Below, one piece after another: positions 1 to 12,262 of a stretch of DNA of 64,000 nt. The notes below the pieces were generated by a model. The model did no database searches. It saw only the letters and a program-made list of their open reading frames with translations, and had not been told where the DNA came from. How positions within the stretch are numbered: position 1 is the first letter of the stretch; the number at the start of each line of letters is the position of its first letter. Position numbers and translations under genes: made by a program. Source of the DNA: Agrypnia vestita (lineage: Eukaryota; Arthropoda; Insecta; Trichoptera; Phryganeidae); assembly GCA_016648135.1 (NCBI GenBank), contig JADDOH010001966.1, positions 150,575 through 214,574 of the forward strand, given 5' to 3'.

Positions 1-1020
1 AATAGTCTGTCTGATTGGTATGTGCATGATTTCTTATTAATGACTCGGAGCAAGGTTTTTTTGTGCCGTTATAGCTGATTTTAATGTGGTTTTGTTAGTA
101 CCTCCCCAACTTGGAATCGCATACTACACCATCCATGCTGAGTTACGAAATATCATTTATTTTTCTAAATCTATTTAATTTATTTTCATAGATATCTGTA
201 AAATGTGAAATCAACCTATTGTTAATAAGGTCATTGCTGAGGAGAAAGTGAAGAAGCGCTTTGCACGGCGAGCGTTCTGTGCCTGATGGGCGCGCTCAGA
301 TGCATTTTGCGTCATAATATGCTGTCGTGCGCGAGCGCTTTATATTCTGTAGGTATAGTTGGTTCAAAAGTGTAAAAAGTAAACATTTTGCATGTTTCCG
401 GTTCTACTTAAAATTATTTTATTTTATAGGTAACCGAAAAACCGGATTGTGTAGCCAATTAATATTTGGGAGAAAAAGTATGTAAGAAAGTTGAATACAT
501 TGAAAATAAATTGAAAATCTTATAAAATATCCAACAATTAGTCGAAGCTAAGAAAACAATACAAAGTATAAACAGCTACAAAGTAAAGTTAATCGGAATA
601 ATTATTTTATCAAACATTAATTATATCAAAAAACTTTATTTTATATTTGAACCTGGAATAAGAGAATAGGACAAAAACATTTCAATTTATATTAAAACAT
701 TTATAATATTGTAATCAAATTTATTCGTTTTAATGTTAATATTAGGCTTAAGCTGATTGATTTTATAAATTGAAATGCGATTCTCGAAATATTACATGAA
801 TAGTAATAGTAGATTTTTCATTTCTAAACAAGCACGTGATCGTCTTCTTTGTATTGAACAAACGTGTATTGGGGAAAGTTACATCTCAGTCACGCAAGAG
901 GAGCTCTACGAGAACGTCACGAGGTGGATATCTTTTTTTCAAAATTTTCTAATACAATAATTGTTTAATTCGTACCTTGGTAAGTGCTAGTAAATAAATC
1001 ACCCAATTTATGGTGTAACC
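1..1020. other. AT-rich sequence without a recognised gene
   Basis: No coding signature was seen on either strand. A short GC-richer patch at about 240-330 contains repeated gcgcg-type words but no frame worth calling. The small open frame at 775-960 has no recognisable domain. Confidence 0.5.
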
Positions 1021-1024
1021 CTTT

Positions 1025-1200
1025 AATATAATCATATTTGAAGCATTGAAGAGGAAAACATTTTCTCAGATTTTCACGGTCGTTCAGTTTAGTTTTTAGT
1101 GCGGTAGTTTTCTGGAATATTCTGCCGTGTATATCTGACCTCTCTGGCCGATATTTCAGATCCCATTGCTGGGTCGATCATCTTGAATAATGTGATGAAT
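1025..1200 (-). mobile_element. Penelope-like terminal fragment, family F (copy 1)
   Basis: Read on the minus strand, this matches the piece at 43490-43700: an 'aatgggatctgaaat' segment, then a gaaaac-type segment, then a shared end resembling tctcagattttcacgg. The 'gaagg/gatctgaaacg' style of terminus is typical of insect Penelope-like elements, but no coding domain remains here, so the class is inferred from the pattern. Confidence 0.4.
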
Positions 1201-1225
1201 ATGTGTTGATGTTAAGGGTAAGTAC

Positions 1226-1269
1226 TGGCTTGCAATACCATATTGATTTTGGTACGGTATTGCAAGCCA
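1226..1269. repeat. Short perfect inverted repeat (hairpin)
   Basis: TGGCTTGCAATACC at 1226-1239 is the exact reverse complement of 1256-1269, with a 16-base loop. It could be a MITE relic or a transcribed hairpin; nothing decides between them. Confidence 0.6.
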
Positions 1270-1279
1270 ATACACCTCG

Positions 1280-2335
1280 GAGAGACAGTTCGTAATTAAG
1301 ATTAATTAACAGATTCAGGTAGCAATAATCCGAAATTGGATATAATCAACGTCTCTATGTAATATTATAATTAAATATATAACCTTGCTACATTTCTGCC
1401 TTGGAGCTTCTGAACTGGAGAGAGCTGGCACTAAACCGAGATGAGTGGAGGAAGACTCTTGAGGAGGCCAAGACCCACCAGGGGTTATGATGATCACATT
1501 GCTGCATTTTATTACACTCGGTTCTTTTCTAATATCATTCAACTAGGCTATAATTAACCAGCATAATGGCTTCAGAAATCCACATTTTAATTCTGTTAGG
1601 AATACAACAAGATAAAAATAAACTTTAGAAAAAGAGATGTCTAGCGTTGTATTTACCAATGAAAACAAACGGATTTATTCCCCAGATAATAAACATGTGT
1701 TTAACACGTGGAAGAAATACGGCTCAAGACGACTCAAGATAAATAACCCAGCACACCGAGGCTGGTGTACTCTTCCGAACATTTGCGAGGAGATGTTGGT
1801 CCTCTGGGTACGATTGTTTAAGGTTTACGATTTTCCTTCGTAGAAATTGGTATCACATGTATATTTTCCTTAATACGATGCTACGTGTACACGTAAGAGT
1901 AAATGAATCCACACGTAAAACCACTTTTATCGTTATGCGAGATGTATGAAATGAAAGACAATCGCTGCGACGCAATTCGCGAAATTGAGATGAACGTATT
2001 TGTTACTGGTTTATAGCCGGAGTGGAGTATTTTAATTAATTACAATTCTTTATAAATACTTCTTTAATATTGTCCGAAGTACACAATTAAACCTTTATTA
2101 GTAAATAAATTCACTATTCTACGATGAATAAATTCTTTATTGAGTAGGCATAGACGTCAAACTTTTAGTTACTTTTAAGAAATCGCCATACAACTCACAA
2201 GTTTAGAATTGAAACACGTCATTTCACATCTCCATAGTTGTATATATAAAAAAATATTTTTGAATTTGCTTAAAAATTGAATTCATAAAATCATATAGGT
2301 ATGTATATTTTGTAGCTTACCTACACCAAATATAA
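1280..2335. other. No recognised feature
   Basis: AT-rich sequence. Short open frames at 1315-1542 (minus) and 1637-1843 (plus) show no domain, no splice context and no codon bias. Confidence 0.45.
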
Positions 2336-2337
2336 TG

Positions 2338-3045
2338 CTAACGACCAACCAGCCGTTTTCTAATAAGTGTAATATAAAAAATATCAAAAGTAAATATAAT
2401 AAATATAAGAACGATATTTAGGACTGAAAACAAAATATCTAGCCTTCTACGCAGTATAAAAGACAAAATACACCTAGAGTCCCATGGTGTATACGAAATA
2501 CCATGTGGATCGTGCGACCAGACATATGTTGGAAACACAACAGAAAGATATTGCTAGGGTTGCTGAACATAGAGTTGATATGACCAACAAAAAACTAACA
2601 TCGTCGCTTGTCCAACACACGCTCGAAGAAGGCCACAGCATAGACTTTAATAATACACGAATAATAGCGAACGTCCAAAATGAAACAGTAAGGATATTTA
2701 GAGAAGCTATAGAGATATATAAAAGAATAAATATTATCAACAATAGAGATGATGGTATACGTCTCCCAATGGCATGGAAAAGCATTTTATTCAACAGTAG
2801 ATTTCTTAGTAAAAATAATATATTAGCTCGCAAAAATCAATTAAATATAACCACCGACACAATAGAAGCAACATCGAGTACAAAGCGCATCACAAGGAGC
2901 CAAACAAACGCCATTAAGGCCAGCAACGGCCGGGAACACCCAATATTTAATACAAAATTCCCAAAAATCATTAAGGCCAATAATGACCACAGTACCCAAA
3001 TTTAGACTTTGACTTACCAGACCTCACTATATATGTATATGGCTT
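2338..3045 (+). pseudogene. Penelope-like element, 3' coding end with GIY-YIG endonuclease (frameshifted)
   Basis: Penelope-like elements encode a reverse transcriptase followed by a GIY-YIG endonuclease. Here the linker between the two domains is readable from about 2400 (IRTIFRTENKISSLLRSIKD) and leads to GVYEIPCGSCDQTYVGNT from 2486, which contains both GVY and YVG motifs of the nuclease. A frameshift at about 2545-2560 moves the reading frame, and the rest of the domain (AEHRVD, then SSLVQHTLEEGHSIDF, then VRIFREAIEIYKR) continues in the frame that ends at 3005. The tail 'ITRSQTNAIKASNGREHP' is the lysine/threonine-rich C-terminus usual for these proteins. The RT domain upstream is missing, so the copy is 5' truncated as well as frameshifted and cannot be active. 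Later sequence to about 3300 is probably its 3' untranslated part. Confidence 0.82.
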
Positions 3046-3360
3046 AATTAACGTGAGTGCGTGGTGGTGAAATAATTTACATTGGAGACAGTGGGTTGAC
3101 ATTATGCGCTGTAGTACTAGTGGATATATATACATATATAATCACACTTTAATTATGTTATTTATTATGTATAATTTTGTATCTCATATTTATATAAAAT
3201 TATAATATTATTGTATACTTAAATCGCAGATCAAGTCTTGCACAGCCAACTTAGTTTCGTGAAATAAATTGTTAATAGATTAGTGTTCGATTTATTATTT
3301 TGATATCAAAATATCTATTCGCAACCGCGGTGTCCACAAAGTAACTAACAGAGCCTTTGA
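3046..3360 (+). other. Probable 3' untranslated tail of the Penelope-like copy
   Basis: AT-rich sequence directly downstream of the GIY-YIG remnant, with a TA-rich stretch at 3125-3150 and no open frame. Assignment to the element rests only on position. Confidence 0.35.
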
Positions 3361-3639
3361 AACTGTATTGATGTCATCAGTATTTTACTGTTTTATATTT
3401 CTGTTGCTGACAGAAGCTAAGATTCTATTACCTCATACTTATTTGTGGCTCTCAATGCAGTTTCTCTCGACACTTATCTCCACATCGTCCACTTGTGGGC
3501 AAAGCGGCAAGCTAGAGAAGACCATTAATAATCGTATTTTCCTTACCAGGCGTGTCTTAATCCTATTAAAGTAATAAATATCCAGATATGTCCGGAACGC
3601 TTTGAACTTTGTTGCACTAGTATATAAACAATCAAACAT

Positions 3640-3905
3640 AATAATTTCGTCATCTGTCTGTCCGTCCGTCTGTCTGTCTGTCCCGTGATATTGTTCAAAT
3701 TTACGGATTAAAAAAATTAAATTAAACGGCCGGAGATGCGGCTTAAACCTCGGGTCACCAAACCCGAACCGGCCGTTCAACGCGTGTTACTACGGCCGCC
3801 TCTTCGTGGAGCGCCAAAAAGATGCTATAAAAATACACTAGGGCTTGGCAAAGACGGGAACCAACGTTCAGTCATTTTTAACGGGTTGCAGCTAGTTATA
3901 TATAA
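3640..3905 (+). repeat. Dispersed repeat with (GTCT)n head and 'gacgggttatagctagt' tail (copy 1)
   Basis: It begins with a CTGTCTGTCCGTCC-type microsatellite at 3652-3682 and ends near 'taacgggttgcagctagt'. The same head and/or tail occurs at 6583-6850, 16935-17085, 34170-34260 and 58380-58970, so this is an interspersed family. No coding capacity was seen; a SINE or non-autonomous DNA element is possible. Confidence 0.5.
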
Positions 3906-5335
3906 TTGACGCGAATAAAAAAATATAGTTTTAACGTTCTGCTGTCGGTTGATGTATTTAGGCTTATTGCATTATTTAATGTGATTTTTAATTATTACAT
4001 AATTGGCCTTGCAAACATAAATAGTGGAGTTTAAATAACATTATTTATTCATTTTCAAAAGTGTTTTGCGTATGAATCCATAATATATATATTACAAGTT
4101 CCTATCCTGCTATCTTGATTCGCCTGAGATATGAATTTTCTTATATTTAATTAAAAAACGGTGAAAAAAAATTAGCTTGCAAGAAAAAAACTGAAACAAA
4201 TCAAGTCAGTGACGAAAAATTTAACTGGAACAGTATCATGTGATTCGCACTTATCGTCGCTAAAGAATATTCCGCTTATCTCTGGTACAATTTTATTCAC
4301 ACCGTTTCACAGTTCGCATGTTTCTCGCTTTTTCTGTGAATTCGCATTCTGCGGCTGTCGGATTTTTTGTCAAACTAAGACTGCGATGCGATGTTCACGT
4401 GCGACAGCATGTTATATTTGTACCAAAAATTGTTTTTTTTAGATTCTGGTACATTTTCGTGTGTTCTGCCGATTTCCAAAATATAATAAAAAAACTTTTA
4501 GATTGTTCGGAATACTTCGACTATGTTCAGTTCTCCTCGATTAAAGAATCTCGCGACAATATATTATTTATTCGAGTCTGAAAACATTCAAATAGACTTC
4601 CTCTGTAATATTTAAAAACGCCATACAGAAAAATATGGGGGGCATAGTTTTTGACGAGTAATTTAATATTTCAAAGATTCATTTGAGAGCTGAAAAAACT
4701 CACGTAGACCTAGTTCAACGAAAATCAACGATCTCTTAATCTGATTTTTATCATTTTATTACTGGCATAAGCTAGAAAGAGTCACGTATAACTTTCGCTG
4801 AAAGTTTTTCAACCGCCGTATCCGACTTCTTCTAATACCTCTCCTACTCACAAGTTTGCTTTGTTTCATAAACTAGAATAATCCAAATTTATCTCTTATT
4901 ATAATATTTATTGTAACACACGACCTAATGATTAAAGGCAAGGTTTTATTTCGGGAATATACTCGTACATAGTGGAGTTAAAATAATTATAAACCTGAAA
5001 ATAATTTATTTAAGTATAATACTTAGAATCACGCCAAATGTTAATTTGTGAAACGTGATATTTGTCACGCCAGGCCCATTTCCACGAATTAGTTTTGGGT
5101 CAAATGAGATTGAAAAAAAAATGGAATCTGCTCTATGTTGGTAATGTTGGAAATATCTCACAATTTTCAATAACGTTCAATATTCAATTCACAATTTTCA
5201 AAAATGTTCAGTTAATATATACTCTGTAATAAAAAGCACACAATATAATTAGTATTATTAATATTTAAATCTAGACTAATATTTGTGGTTATTAATATTT
5301 AAATTAATATTATTAATATTTAAAGCTAGCTAATA
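3906..5335. other. No recognised feature
   Basis: AT-rich sequence. The small open frames at 4209-4581 show no domain. Confidence 0.45.
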
Positions 5336-5337
5336 TT

Positions 5338-5692
5338 TATGGTTAGACATAATAACAGAATGTTAGTAAACTTAGTAAAAACCACTACCAGATTTACGGT
5401 CTACCGGTTTCGAGACGTACCCGTCTCTTCGTCAGGACCAACACTACATCACTATATTCACAACACTATACAACCCAACCATAGTATTGTTAAACTATCA
5501 CCAATATTGATCACATGCGAGTTAATCTTGTCAGAGACAAGCATGTAGTGATTATAGCCTACTGAACAATTCAGGAATCTAACGAGAGAGAGTGAGAGGG
5601 GGCGGGGTCTAAAGTGGATGTTACCACAAGATGTGGTAACACCCACTTTAGACCCCGTTTTTACTAAGTTTACTAACATTCTGTTAAAATCA
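5338..5692. mobile_element. Penelope-like terminal unit, family A, with inverted ends
   Basis: The piece is bounded by inverted copies of ACAGAATGTTAGTAAACTTA (near 5357 and near 5686). It contains the block cgagacgtacccgtctcttc with accggt just before it, which read on the minus strand is the 'gacgaagagacgggt...tctcgaaaccggt' terminus. A second copy in the opposite direction lies at 20213-20455. Termini with a 'gaag...gaaac' pattern are common at the ends of insect Penelope-like elements; the class is inferred. Confidence 0.5.
5603..5657. repeat. Near-perfect hairpin, 26-bp stem
   Basis: CGGGGTCTAAAGTGG followed by TGTTACCACA folds back on its complement with one mismatch and a 3-base loop. 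It sits inside the family A unit and is absent from the second copy at 20.3 kb. Confidence 0.75.
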
Positions 5693-6580
5693 CACAAATT
5701 TTTGCAGTTTTTTTTTAAATCGACCCTACATCAGTAAACTTGGACATCTACAAAAATACATTTTTTCTTTATTGTGCCGATACATAGAAAATACTTCTCT
5801 GCGCAAGATTTAAAAAATGTGTTTCTCCTTTTTACAAATACGCTTATTTTGCATGGGAAGCCAAACATCAATAAGCTATTCTACAAAGTTTTACGTAGCT
5901 AACGTCGAAATTATAGTAAAAACATATTTCGGTCGTTTTTCAATTTAAAAATATGTTATCGGTTTGTTTATAATTTTATTAAATATCGACGCACGCACCT
6001 ATTGCCGATTTAAATAAACTATAGAAAAACACTAAAATCCGTAGTATGAGACGTGATTTTTATATATTGTCACGTGATCGTGGCTGTGGGAGGCAAATTA
6101 AACACTAAAAGCAATTAAATATTATATATTATACAAAGTCACAGTTATTTCTTATTTCGTATTAGAAAATCTTCTACGTGTAACTAAAAATTCTAATTTA
6201 TTGATTTGTATCGTTCTGATTACTATAGAATACTTCTCACACGTCGGTAGGTATTCTTTTGATTAACTGTCGCTGGTACGCTGGCAGACACGCGCCGGCC
6301 ATACATTGAGTCGCCGCCGCACGGTTTTGTATTTCTGTGGTCTCCTGTGTAGCACTGTCGAACAACTCTAATTACGCAGTGCGGTGCCCCTTATTTATAG
6401 ACCCGTGTTCATATCGCTTTCTCGATGCTTCCAAAATGCTTCCAGTGGAGTATCCCAGAAGTTTCTAGTAATTTCCAATTTAGTGTAAAAGGTGTAGACC
6501 GCTGTAAAATCATCGATTACGTGTAATTCTTTCTGATTCTGCCGTCTTGTGACAAAATTTGAATAAATCAATTATTAAAA
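5693..6580. other. No recognised gene; GC-richer patch at 6240-6400
   Basis: Mostly AT-rich. The patch at 6240-6400 has higher G+C but no splice-flanked frame. Confidence 0.45.
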
Positions 6581-6582
6581 TC

Positions 6583-6850
6583 CCAATTATAATAATTTCT
6601 TTGTCTGTCCATCCATCCGTCCATCTGTCTGTCTGTTTGTTTGTTCCCGTAACTTCTTCTAACGTCCGTAACTTCTTTATAGTACATTTTTTTTTCTTCT
6701 TTATATATATATTTTTTCATTACAGTGAACTTTTTTTATATTCATAATTAAAAAATAATTCTTAGTAACCGACATACAAAAGTACCGTAATTCTTGACGG
6801 GTTGCAGATAATATTAAATAATTTACGTAATATCTCGGATTTAAACCGTT
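6583..6850 (+). repeat. Dispersed repeat with (GTCT)n head (copy 2)
   Basis: It starts with 'ccaattataataatttc', then a TGTCTGTCCATCC-type microsatellite, then two 'cgtaacttct' words, and ends with 'cttgacgggttgcag'. This is the best preserved copy of the family seen at 3.6, 16.9, 34.2 and 58.4 kb. Confidence 0.55.
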
Positions 6851-8210
6851 ACCATATGTCTTGTTAAAGTAAAATCCAAATTGTTGCTCCGCCATGCGTC
6901 GAAAATCCATAAAATCCTTAACATGCTATGTTAAATTAAATATTGAATATCCCTTTGCCATGAACTGGTTTTAATTAATAACGTAAAATATTTTATACGC
7001 CGTATTGTGTTGGATTAGATAAATCATCAAAAATCCACTTTCTACCATGTGTCACTTTTGATACACGAGAGAAAATCTTAAATATGTCATGTGCCAGTTT
7101 TCAGTGAATGGAATGAGGGAAGATTGTCAAAATTATGGTCGAAGTGCAAGAAAAAGGTTCGAGGAAAGGTGGGATCGGTTAAGGGTGGTCCTTTTTTTCG
7201 CAGAAATAAATTTTGGAGGGTGCACACATAATCAATTATGAAAATTCTTCTTCTAGTCACGTAAATTAATTTTTTTTCAGCAGTATCAAAAGACTATATT
7301 TTTAATTAAAATTTTGTAAATAAATTAATTGTGTCTTCATAAGGTATGTGTATTCTTTCAAGTTCATGAGTATCAATTTATTAGGCCCAAGAGAGTCTTA
7401 AAAGAGTCACTTTACAATAGCTATGCGTAAGCTTAAATATTAATTTTGTTCCTTCCATATTTACTAACTATTTTTTACATTACTAAATAAATACTCACAA
7501 TTAAATAATTTAACATGTACAGTTAGTTATCTCTGTGTATTTTAACATAAAGATGTTTACATGATTTAGTTCGCAGCATCATAATCTTCCATTGTCATAT
7601 TAGCTATTTAGCTATGAGTCTTTCTATTCATCTGTTAAAAAATTAACATACTTCAGTGTTTGTTTCAAATTTTTGAATAAGAAAATGAAAACGAAAAATT
7701 TCGAAAATAGAGCATGTAGAAGAATGTCAAATAAATATATACAGAGATCCAAGTCTTGGATGATACCGGGTAGTACAAATATTATAAATAATACGCAAAA
7801 AATAATTAGACATAAAATAATTTCTAAAATTAAAAATAAACACGATGTGCTGAAAATTAAGGATGAAAGTAGGAGATTTGGCTTCGCGGTTTTTTTTATA
7901 AAAACGAAAATAATATTTAATTATTGAACAGACCAACAGACAACTTCTACGTTACTAGAGAATTTTAAAACGCATCACCGATCACGCCTCGTAATATTAA
8001 CAGGCGAGATTTATGAAAGCCATGATTAATAAAATAGCATCAGATGAAAAATGATGTCGGATGCACTGAAAATTGAAAATACGGAATTAATAAGCAGGGC
8101 TACGAGTAAGTTATATCATGCTTCCACAATATTCCAAAGTGCCTACATATGTCATAAATATATAATAATATGCAAACAATTGGTACTTAAAAATTAAATA
8201 TTATGTAGTT
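6851..8210. other. No recognised feature
   Basis: AT-rich sequence. The lysine-rich open frame at 7673-7927 reflects A-rich composition and has no recognisable domain. Confidence 0.45.
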
Positions 8211-8214
8211 GGTA

Positions 8215-8595
8215 CTTCCCACACATGGAAATAAAACAATCGTTTTTTAGTTCTACCTTTTTAATTTTCTGAGACGCGTTTCGTCTTATGAGGGCACTAT
8301 CAATATAAATATATTACATTCAACAGCTTGTATTTATATTAAAATATTAAAAAGAGATGCTATATAATTTAAAGAATTAATTAAAAGGTTTTTGGATTTT
8401 CTGTACTTTCATCAGAAAATCATAAACGAACAAGTAAATATATATAGATCCCCTCTACTTGATATTTTCAAATAACCTGTAACTAAAAAATATTTTTAAG
8501 ATTTAACTGTGCCGTAAATTTTTCATTTGTTATAGACATCAGGTTCTACAAATTTACCTCTGAAACAATAAATTAGTTGGTACTTAGGTATAACA
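8215..8595. mobile_element. Penelope-like terminal fragments, family E (copy 1)
   Basis: Contains 'ttctacctttttaattttc' followed by 'tgagacgcgtttcg', shared with 40530-40560 and, inverted, with 40750-40790. 'ttacctctgaaacaataaa' at about 8556 matches 'ttacctctgaaacagtaaa' at 40670. No coding sequence remains. Confidence 0.45.
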
Positions 8596-10060
8596 TATAT
8601 TTTTGAACTCAACGATTTTAATTAATTATAAACAATTTTCTGAGATGGCTCACACATTTGAAATATACAAAAGAGGCCTCGGGCTTGTTCACAAATGTTA
8701 GAAAATATAATTAACACTAAATATTAAATCTTATATACTTAATAAGCAAATAAATTTATCGCATAAACCGTTATTTAATCGGTATATTCCCCTTCAGATT
8801 ATTAAAAATATTAAATTACATTTACTATATTATTTTACATGAGTTTTATAATATTACTATTTTTTTACTACAAGTTTCGAGAGAATCAGAAGCTTTCATC
8901 GATAGGTGAAGAATCAAACTCTGAATTATTAGTGAAAAAAAAAATTATTATAAAACTCAGGTAGAGATAAAAAAGTAAATATAATTATATATTTTAAATA
9001 ATCTATCATTATGAATCTCTTCAATGTACCCGCCAAATTAATCAACAATATATTCCCCTATAGTTTCCCTGTCAAACTTCTCTCAAACCACATACTACTA
9101 AAGATTCCTTTATAAATTTTATTTTATTTTCTATAACAGTTATTGTGCGACCATTCTCCGAAGGATAGTAGAAGTTACGAAAACGGTTGACGTCAAAAAT
9201 AATCAATGAGGTTCATACAAAGTTTGTTGTTTTTAGATTTTTTTCCAATATCAATTATTATTTTGTTGAGCTGTAGAATATTAAACAATATTTGATGGTA
9301 TGGTGCGAGTCCAGATAATTATTTTTTTTCTTGAAAAACGTTACGGAAAAGGTAATTAATTTTATTTTTAATCTTCATAAATGTGTCTCAAATCTTTGGG
9401 GTGTAATGAAAGTTAAAGCAATATAATAGCATTTGCCGAATGTTGTCACGTAGGAAATGTCTACTATTATTTATCTACTGAAAATAAATTCATTAAAATT
9501 TTATTTTAAATATAACATTTTGATGAATTACTTTTTTCTTTCATTTAAGTTTGCAAACAATATGAAAATTTTGTAGCAGTCGGCGTAGATATATTTTTAA
9601 CGTTAAAAATTTGTTGACGAAAATGCAGACGTCAGTCAAACGACACAAATCATTCCGGTATGGAATGACTGACTCACGCCCCAACCTGCCAGCTAAAGCC
9701 TTCTATTCAAATTATACTATTAGTTCTATTATAAATACTTATATGTATAAAATTAAATACAATTTCAAGATCCAGACTGTCCATGTTTATCCCAAAAGTA
9801 GGATGGATTTTTGTCTTCGACAAAAAAACTGGCAGTAACGTAAAATAGTTAATAATATAAAGGATTCAAATTGTTATAAACTGCCAGCAAATTTGAATGT
9901 CTAAAATGAGCCTCACTGCTTTACGTAAGCTAAGTGCAAAACATGTGAAATGTAAGTTTAATGCATGATCAATGATCAAAAAATGTTATTTTGAGTTTTT
10001 AATTGTTATATGTTAATGTACAAGATGTTAAAATGTATTTCTGAATAGATTTCTATCCGT
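8596..10060. other. No recognised feature
   Basis: Very AT-rich, with no coding signature. The open frame at 9611-9838 has no recognised domain. Confidence 0.45.
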
Positions 10061-10204
10061 TTAAGAAAGACAATCGAATAAGTGTGTATAAGCCGTGCGT
10101 ATGACGCATATTGTTTCGTTGTGTTGGTGTTTATGGGTATGAACACCAACACAGTGTGCATTGTACGCACGGCTTACACATACTCAATCGATTGTCTTTC
10201 TTAA
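10061..10204. mobile_element. 144-bp palindromic MITE-like element ending in TTAA
   Basis: Both ends read TTAAGAAAGACAATCGA in inverted orientation. The arms continue with 'taagccgtgcgta' and 'tgtgttggtgtt', pairing over about 65 bases each with few mismatches around a short centre. TTAA at both ends would fit piggyBac-type target duplication, but the terminal bases do not begin CCC, so the family is uncertain. Confidence 0.6.
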
Positions 10205-11510
10205 GAAATAACTCTACCTACGTTATGTATGTTTATATTACGCTTATTAAAATGTCGTTATATTATGTATGTAAGTGAAGATCAGTAGGTACCTACTATT
10301 GTGAAAATTTATATTATAATGATAATATACATGTGAATAATATTTAATAATTGATAAAGTGTCTGTGAATGTGAATTGAATAATATAAAATAATAGCTTT
10401 AAGGGGTTATGTACAGTCAGGAGGCTCAAAAAAAGCGATTTTTCAAGAATTTTTTTTTGAGAAGACTTTTAAATTTATAAATGTGAAAATTTGTAAACAT
10501 ATTACGGTTACTTTTAAATGTATTTAAGCATGTTTGTATTTGTAAAATAATAATTTTGAAAGCTGCTATAGCTGATCTCCAGGAGCTCCTCTCAAAAAGG
10601 CATCTTGCGGTGACAACGATATCTCTGGACTGGATCATTGAAAATGAAAAAACCAAACGGATTTCATCAAAGTAATGTATCTTGTAAATAATCGAAGGAA
10701 TAAACAATTTTTTTTTTGACAAAATGGCTACTTCTCAAAAAAAAAACAATTTTTGTCTAAAATTTTTGCCTTAAATTGTTTATAAAAAAATATTTTTCGG
10801 CGAGAAAAAACCTTCAATCAATTACTAAAAAATATACTTAAAAAGCTTGTGTTAAAATTTGAGACTGATCGGTTGAGCCGTTTCCGAGAAATCTTTGTCA
10901 CCGATCTTAAAGAGACAGTTTTCATCAAAACGGCTTTAATGTTCCAAAACCGCTTTACATAGAGTAAAAAACATTTTTTTAAAACTTATACCACATTATA
11001 TGTAGATATATGTAAATTATTACTATATATAAAAATGTATTTCTATTTTTGAACTAAGTAAAAATATACAAATAAGTAAATAAATATGCAAGGACGCCTA
11101 GAGGCATAGGAACATTTGCATGGTAAAAATAGCACTTCCTTCAATTTTATCTCAGGAGAGACGTGCACTAAAAGATTTAACGAAATCTCTTCCGTTGTCT
11201 CGGTAAAAGGCGAATATCTTCACGTCACCAGGAAACTTCATAACCCGAATCGAATCACAACCCTGAATACCCGATGCGGTGGATGTCCTCCTCCACAAAA
11301 AAATATTTATTTTGTACTTTCCGCTAAAATCACATGGCGAACCCTTTCTTGGGGAAATATATCGAAATATTGAATGGTGTCGTTTTTTGAAATCCGGCTA
11401 AAGTACCGACTGACGTTTACATTATTATGAATATTAATATATATATTTTATCATTTATTATTTTTTATTATTAAATATTAATCAACGGTAAAAAGTGTAT
11501 TATATTATTT
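10205..11510. other. Repeat-like sequence without a gene
   Basis: Contains poly-A/T tracts and the phrase 'gatcggttgagccgtttc' (about 10868), similar in style to the 'gatcggtcaaacggt' phrase of the 130-bp array downstream. The open frame at 11116-11373 has no recognised domain. Confidence 0.4.
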
Positions 11511-11576
11511 CACTAGCTGTCCTTACCCGACGTTGCACGGGTTAAGGATTAAGTTTAAAATAAATTTGTGAAGGTA

Positions 11577-12262
11577 AACAAAGGTTCGATTCGAATGGTA
11601 TAGATTTGCATCGAAAATATATAAGCGTAGGGGAAGGGTTAAAAGAATAGGGGGGAAATGTCGCATATGTTACCCGCCGAGTAGGTACTAACGAATAAGT
11701 TTCAAATTTTGAGTCCGATCGGTCAAAAGGTACAAATTTGCATCGAAAATATGTCAGGGGAGGGGAAGAGGTATGAGAATAGGGATGAAATATCGCCTAT
11801 GTTACTCGCCGAGTTCTAAAGAATAAGTTTCCAAATTTTTAGTCCGATCGGTCAAACGGTACAGATTTGTATCGAAAATATGTCAGGGGGAGGGGAAGAG
11901 GTATAAGAGTAGGGGGGAAATATCGCCTATGTTACCTGCCGAGTCCTACAGAATAAGTTTCCAAATTTTGAGTCCGATCGGTCAATCGGTACAGATTTGC
12001 ATCAAAAATATGTCAGGGGGAGGGGAAGGGGTATGAGAATAGGGAGGAAATGTTGCCTTTGTTACCCGTCGAGTCCTAAAGAATAATTTTCCAAATTTTG
12101 AGTCCGATCGGTCAAACGGTACAGATTTGCATCGAAAATATGTCAGGGGGAGGGGAAGGGGTATGAGAATAGGGGGGAAATATCACCTATGTTACTCGCT
12201 GAGTTCTAAAGAATAAGTATGCAAAATTTGAATCGAATCGGACAAACGGTGTGGATTTGTAT
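11577..12262. repeat. Tandem array, 130-bp period, about five units
   Basis: The word gtccgatcggtca recurs at 11713, 11842, 11972 and 12102, with a diverged copy near 12232, giving a period of 129-130 bp. Each unit also carries 'tttgcatcgaaaatat', 'gtcaggggaggggaag' and 'gttacycgccgagt'. It is preceded at 11513 by 'actagctgtccttacccgac' and followed at 12270 by an (ACAG)n run and 'ttgagttttatagg', so the array probably belongs to one interspersed element with an expanded body. Confidence 0.8.
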
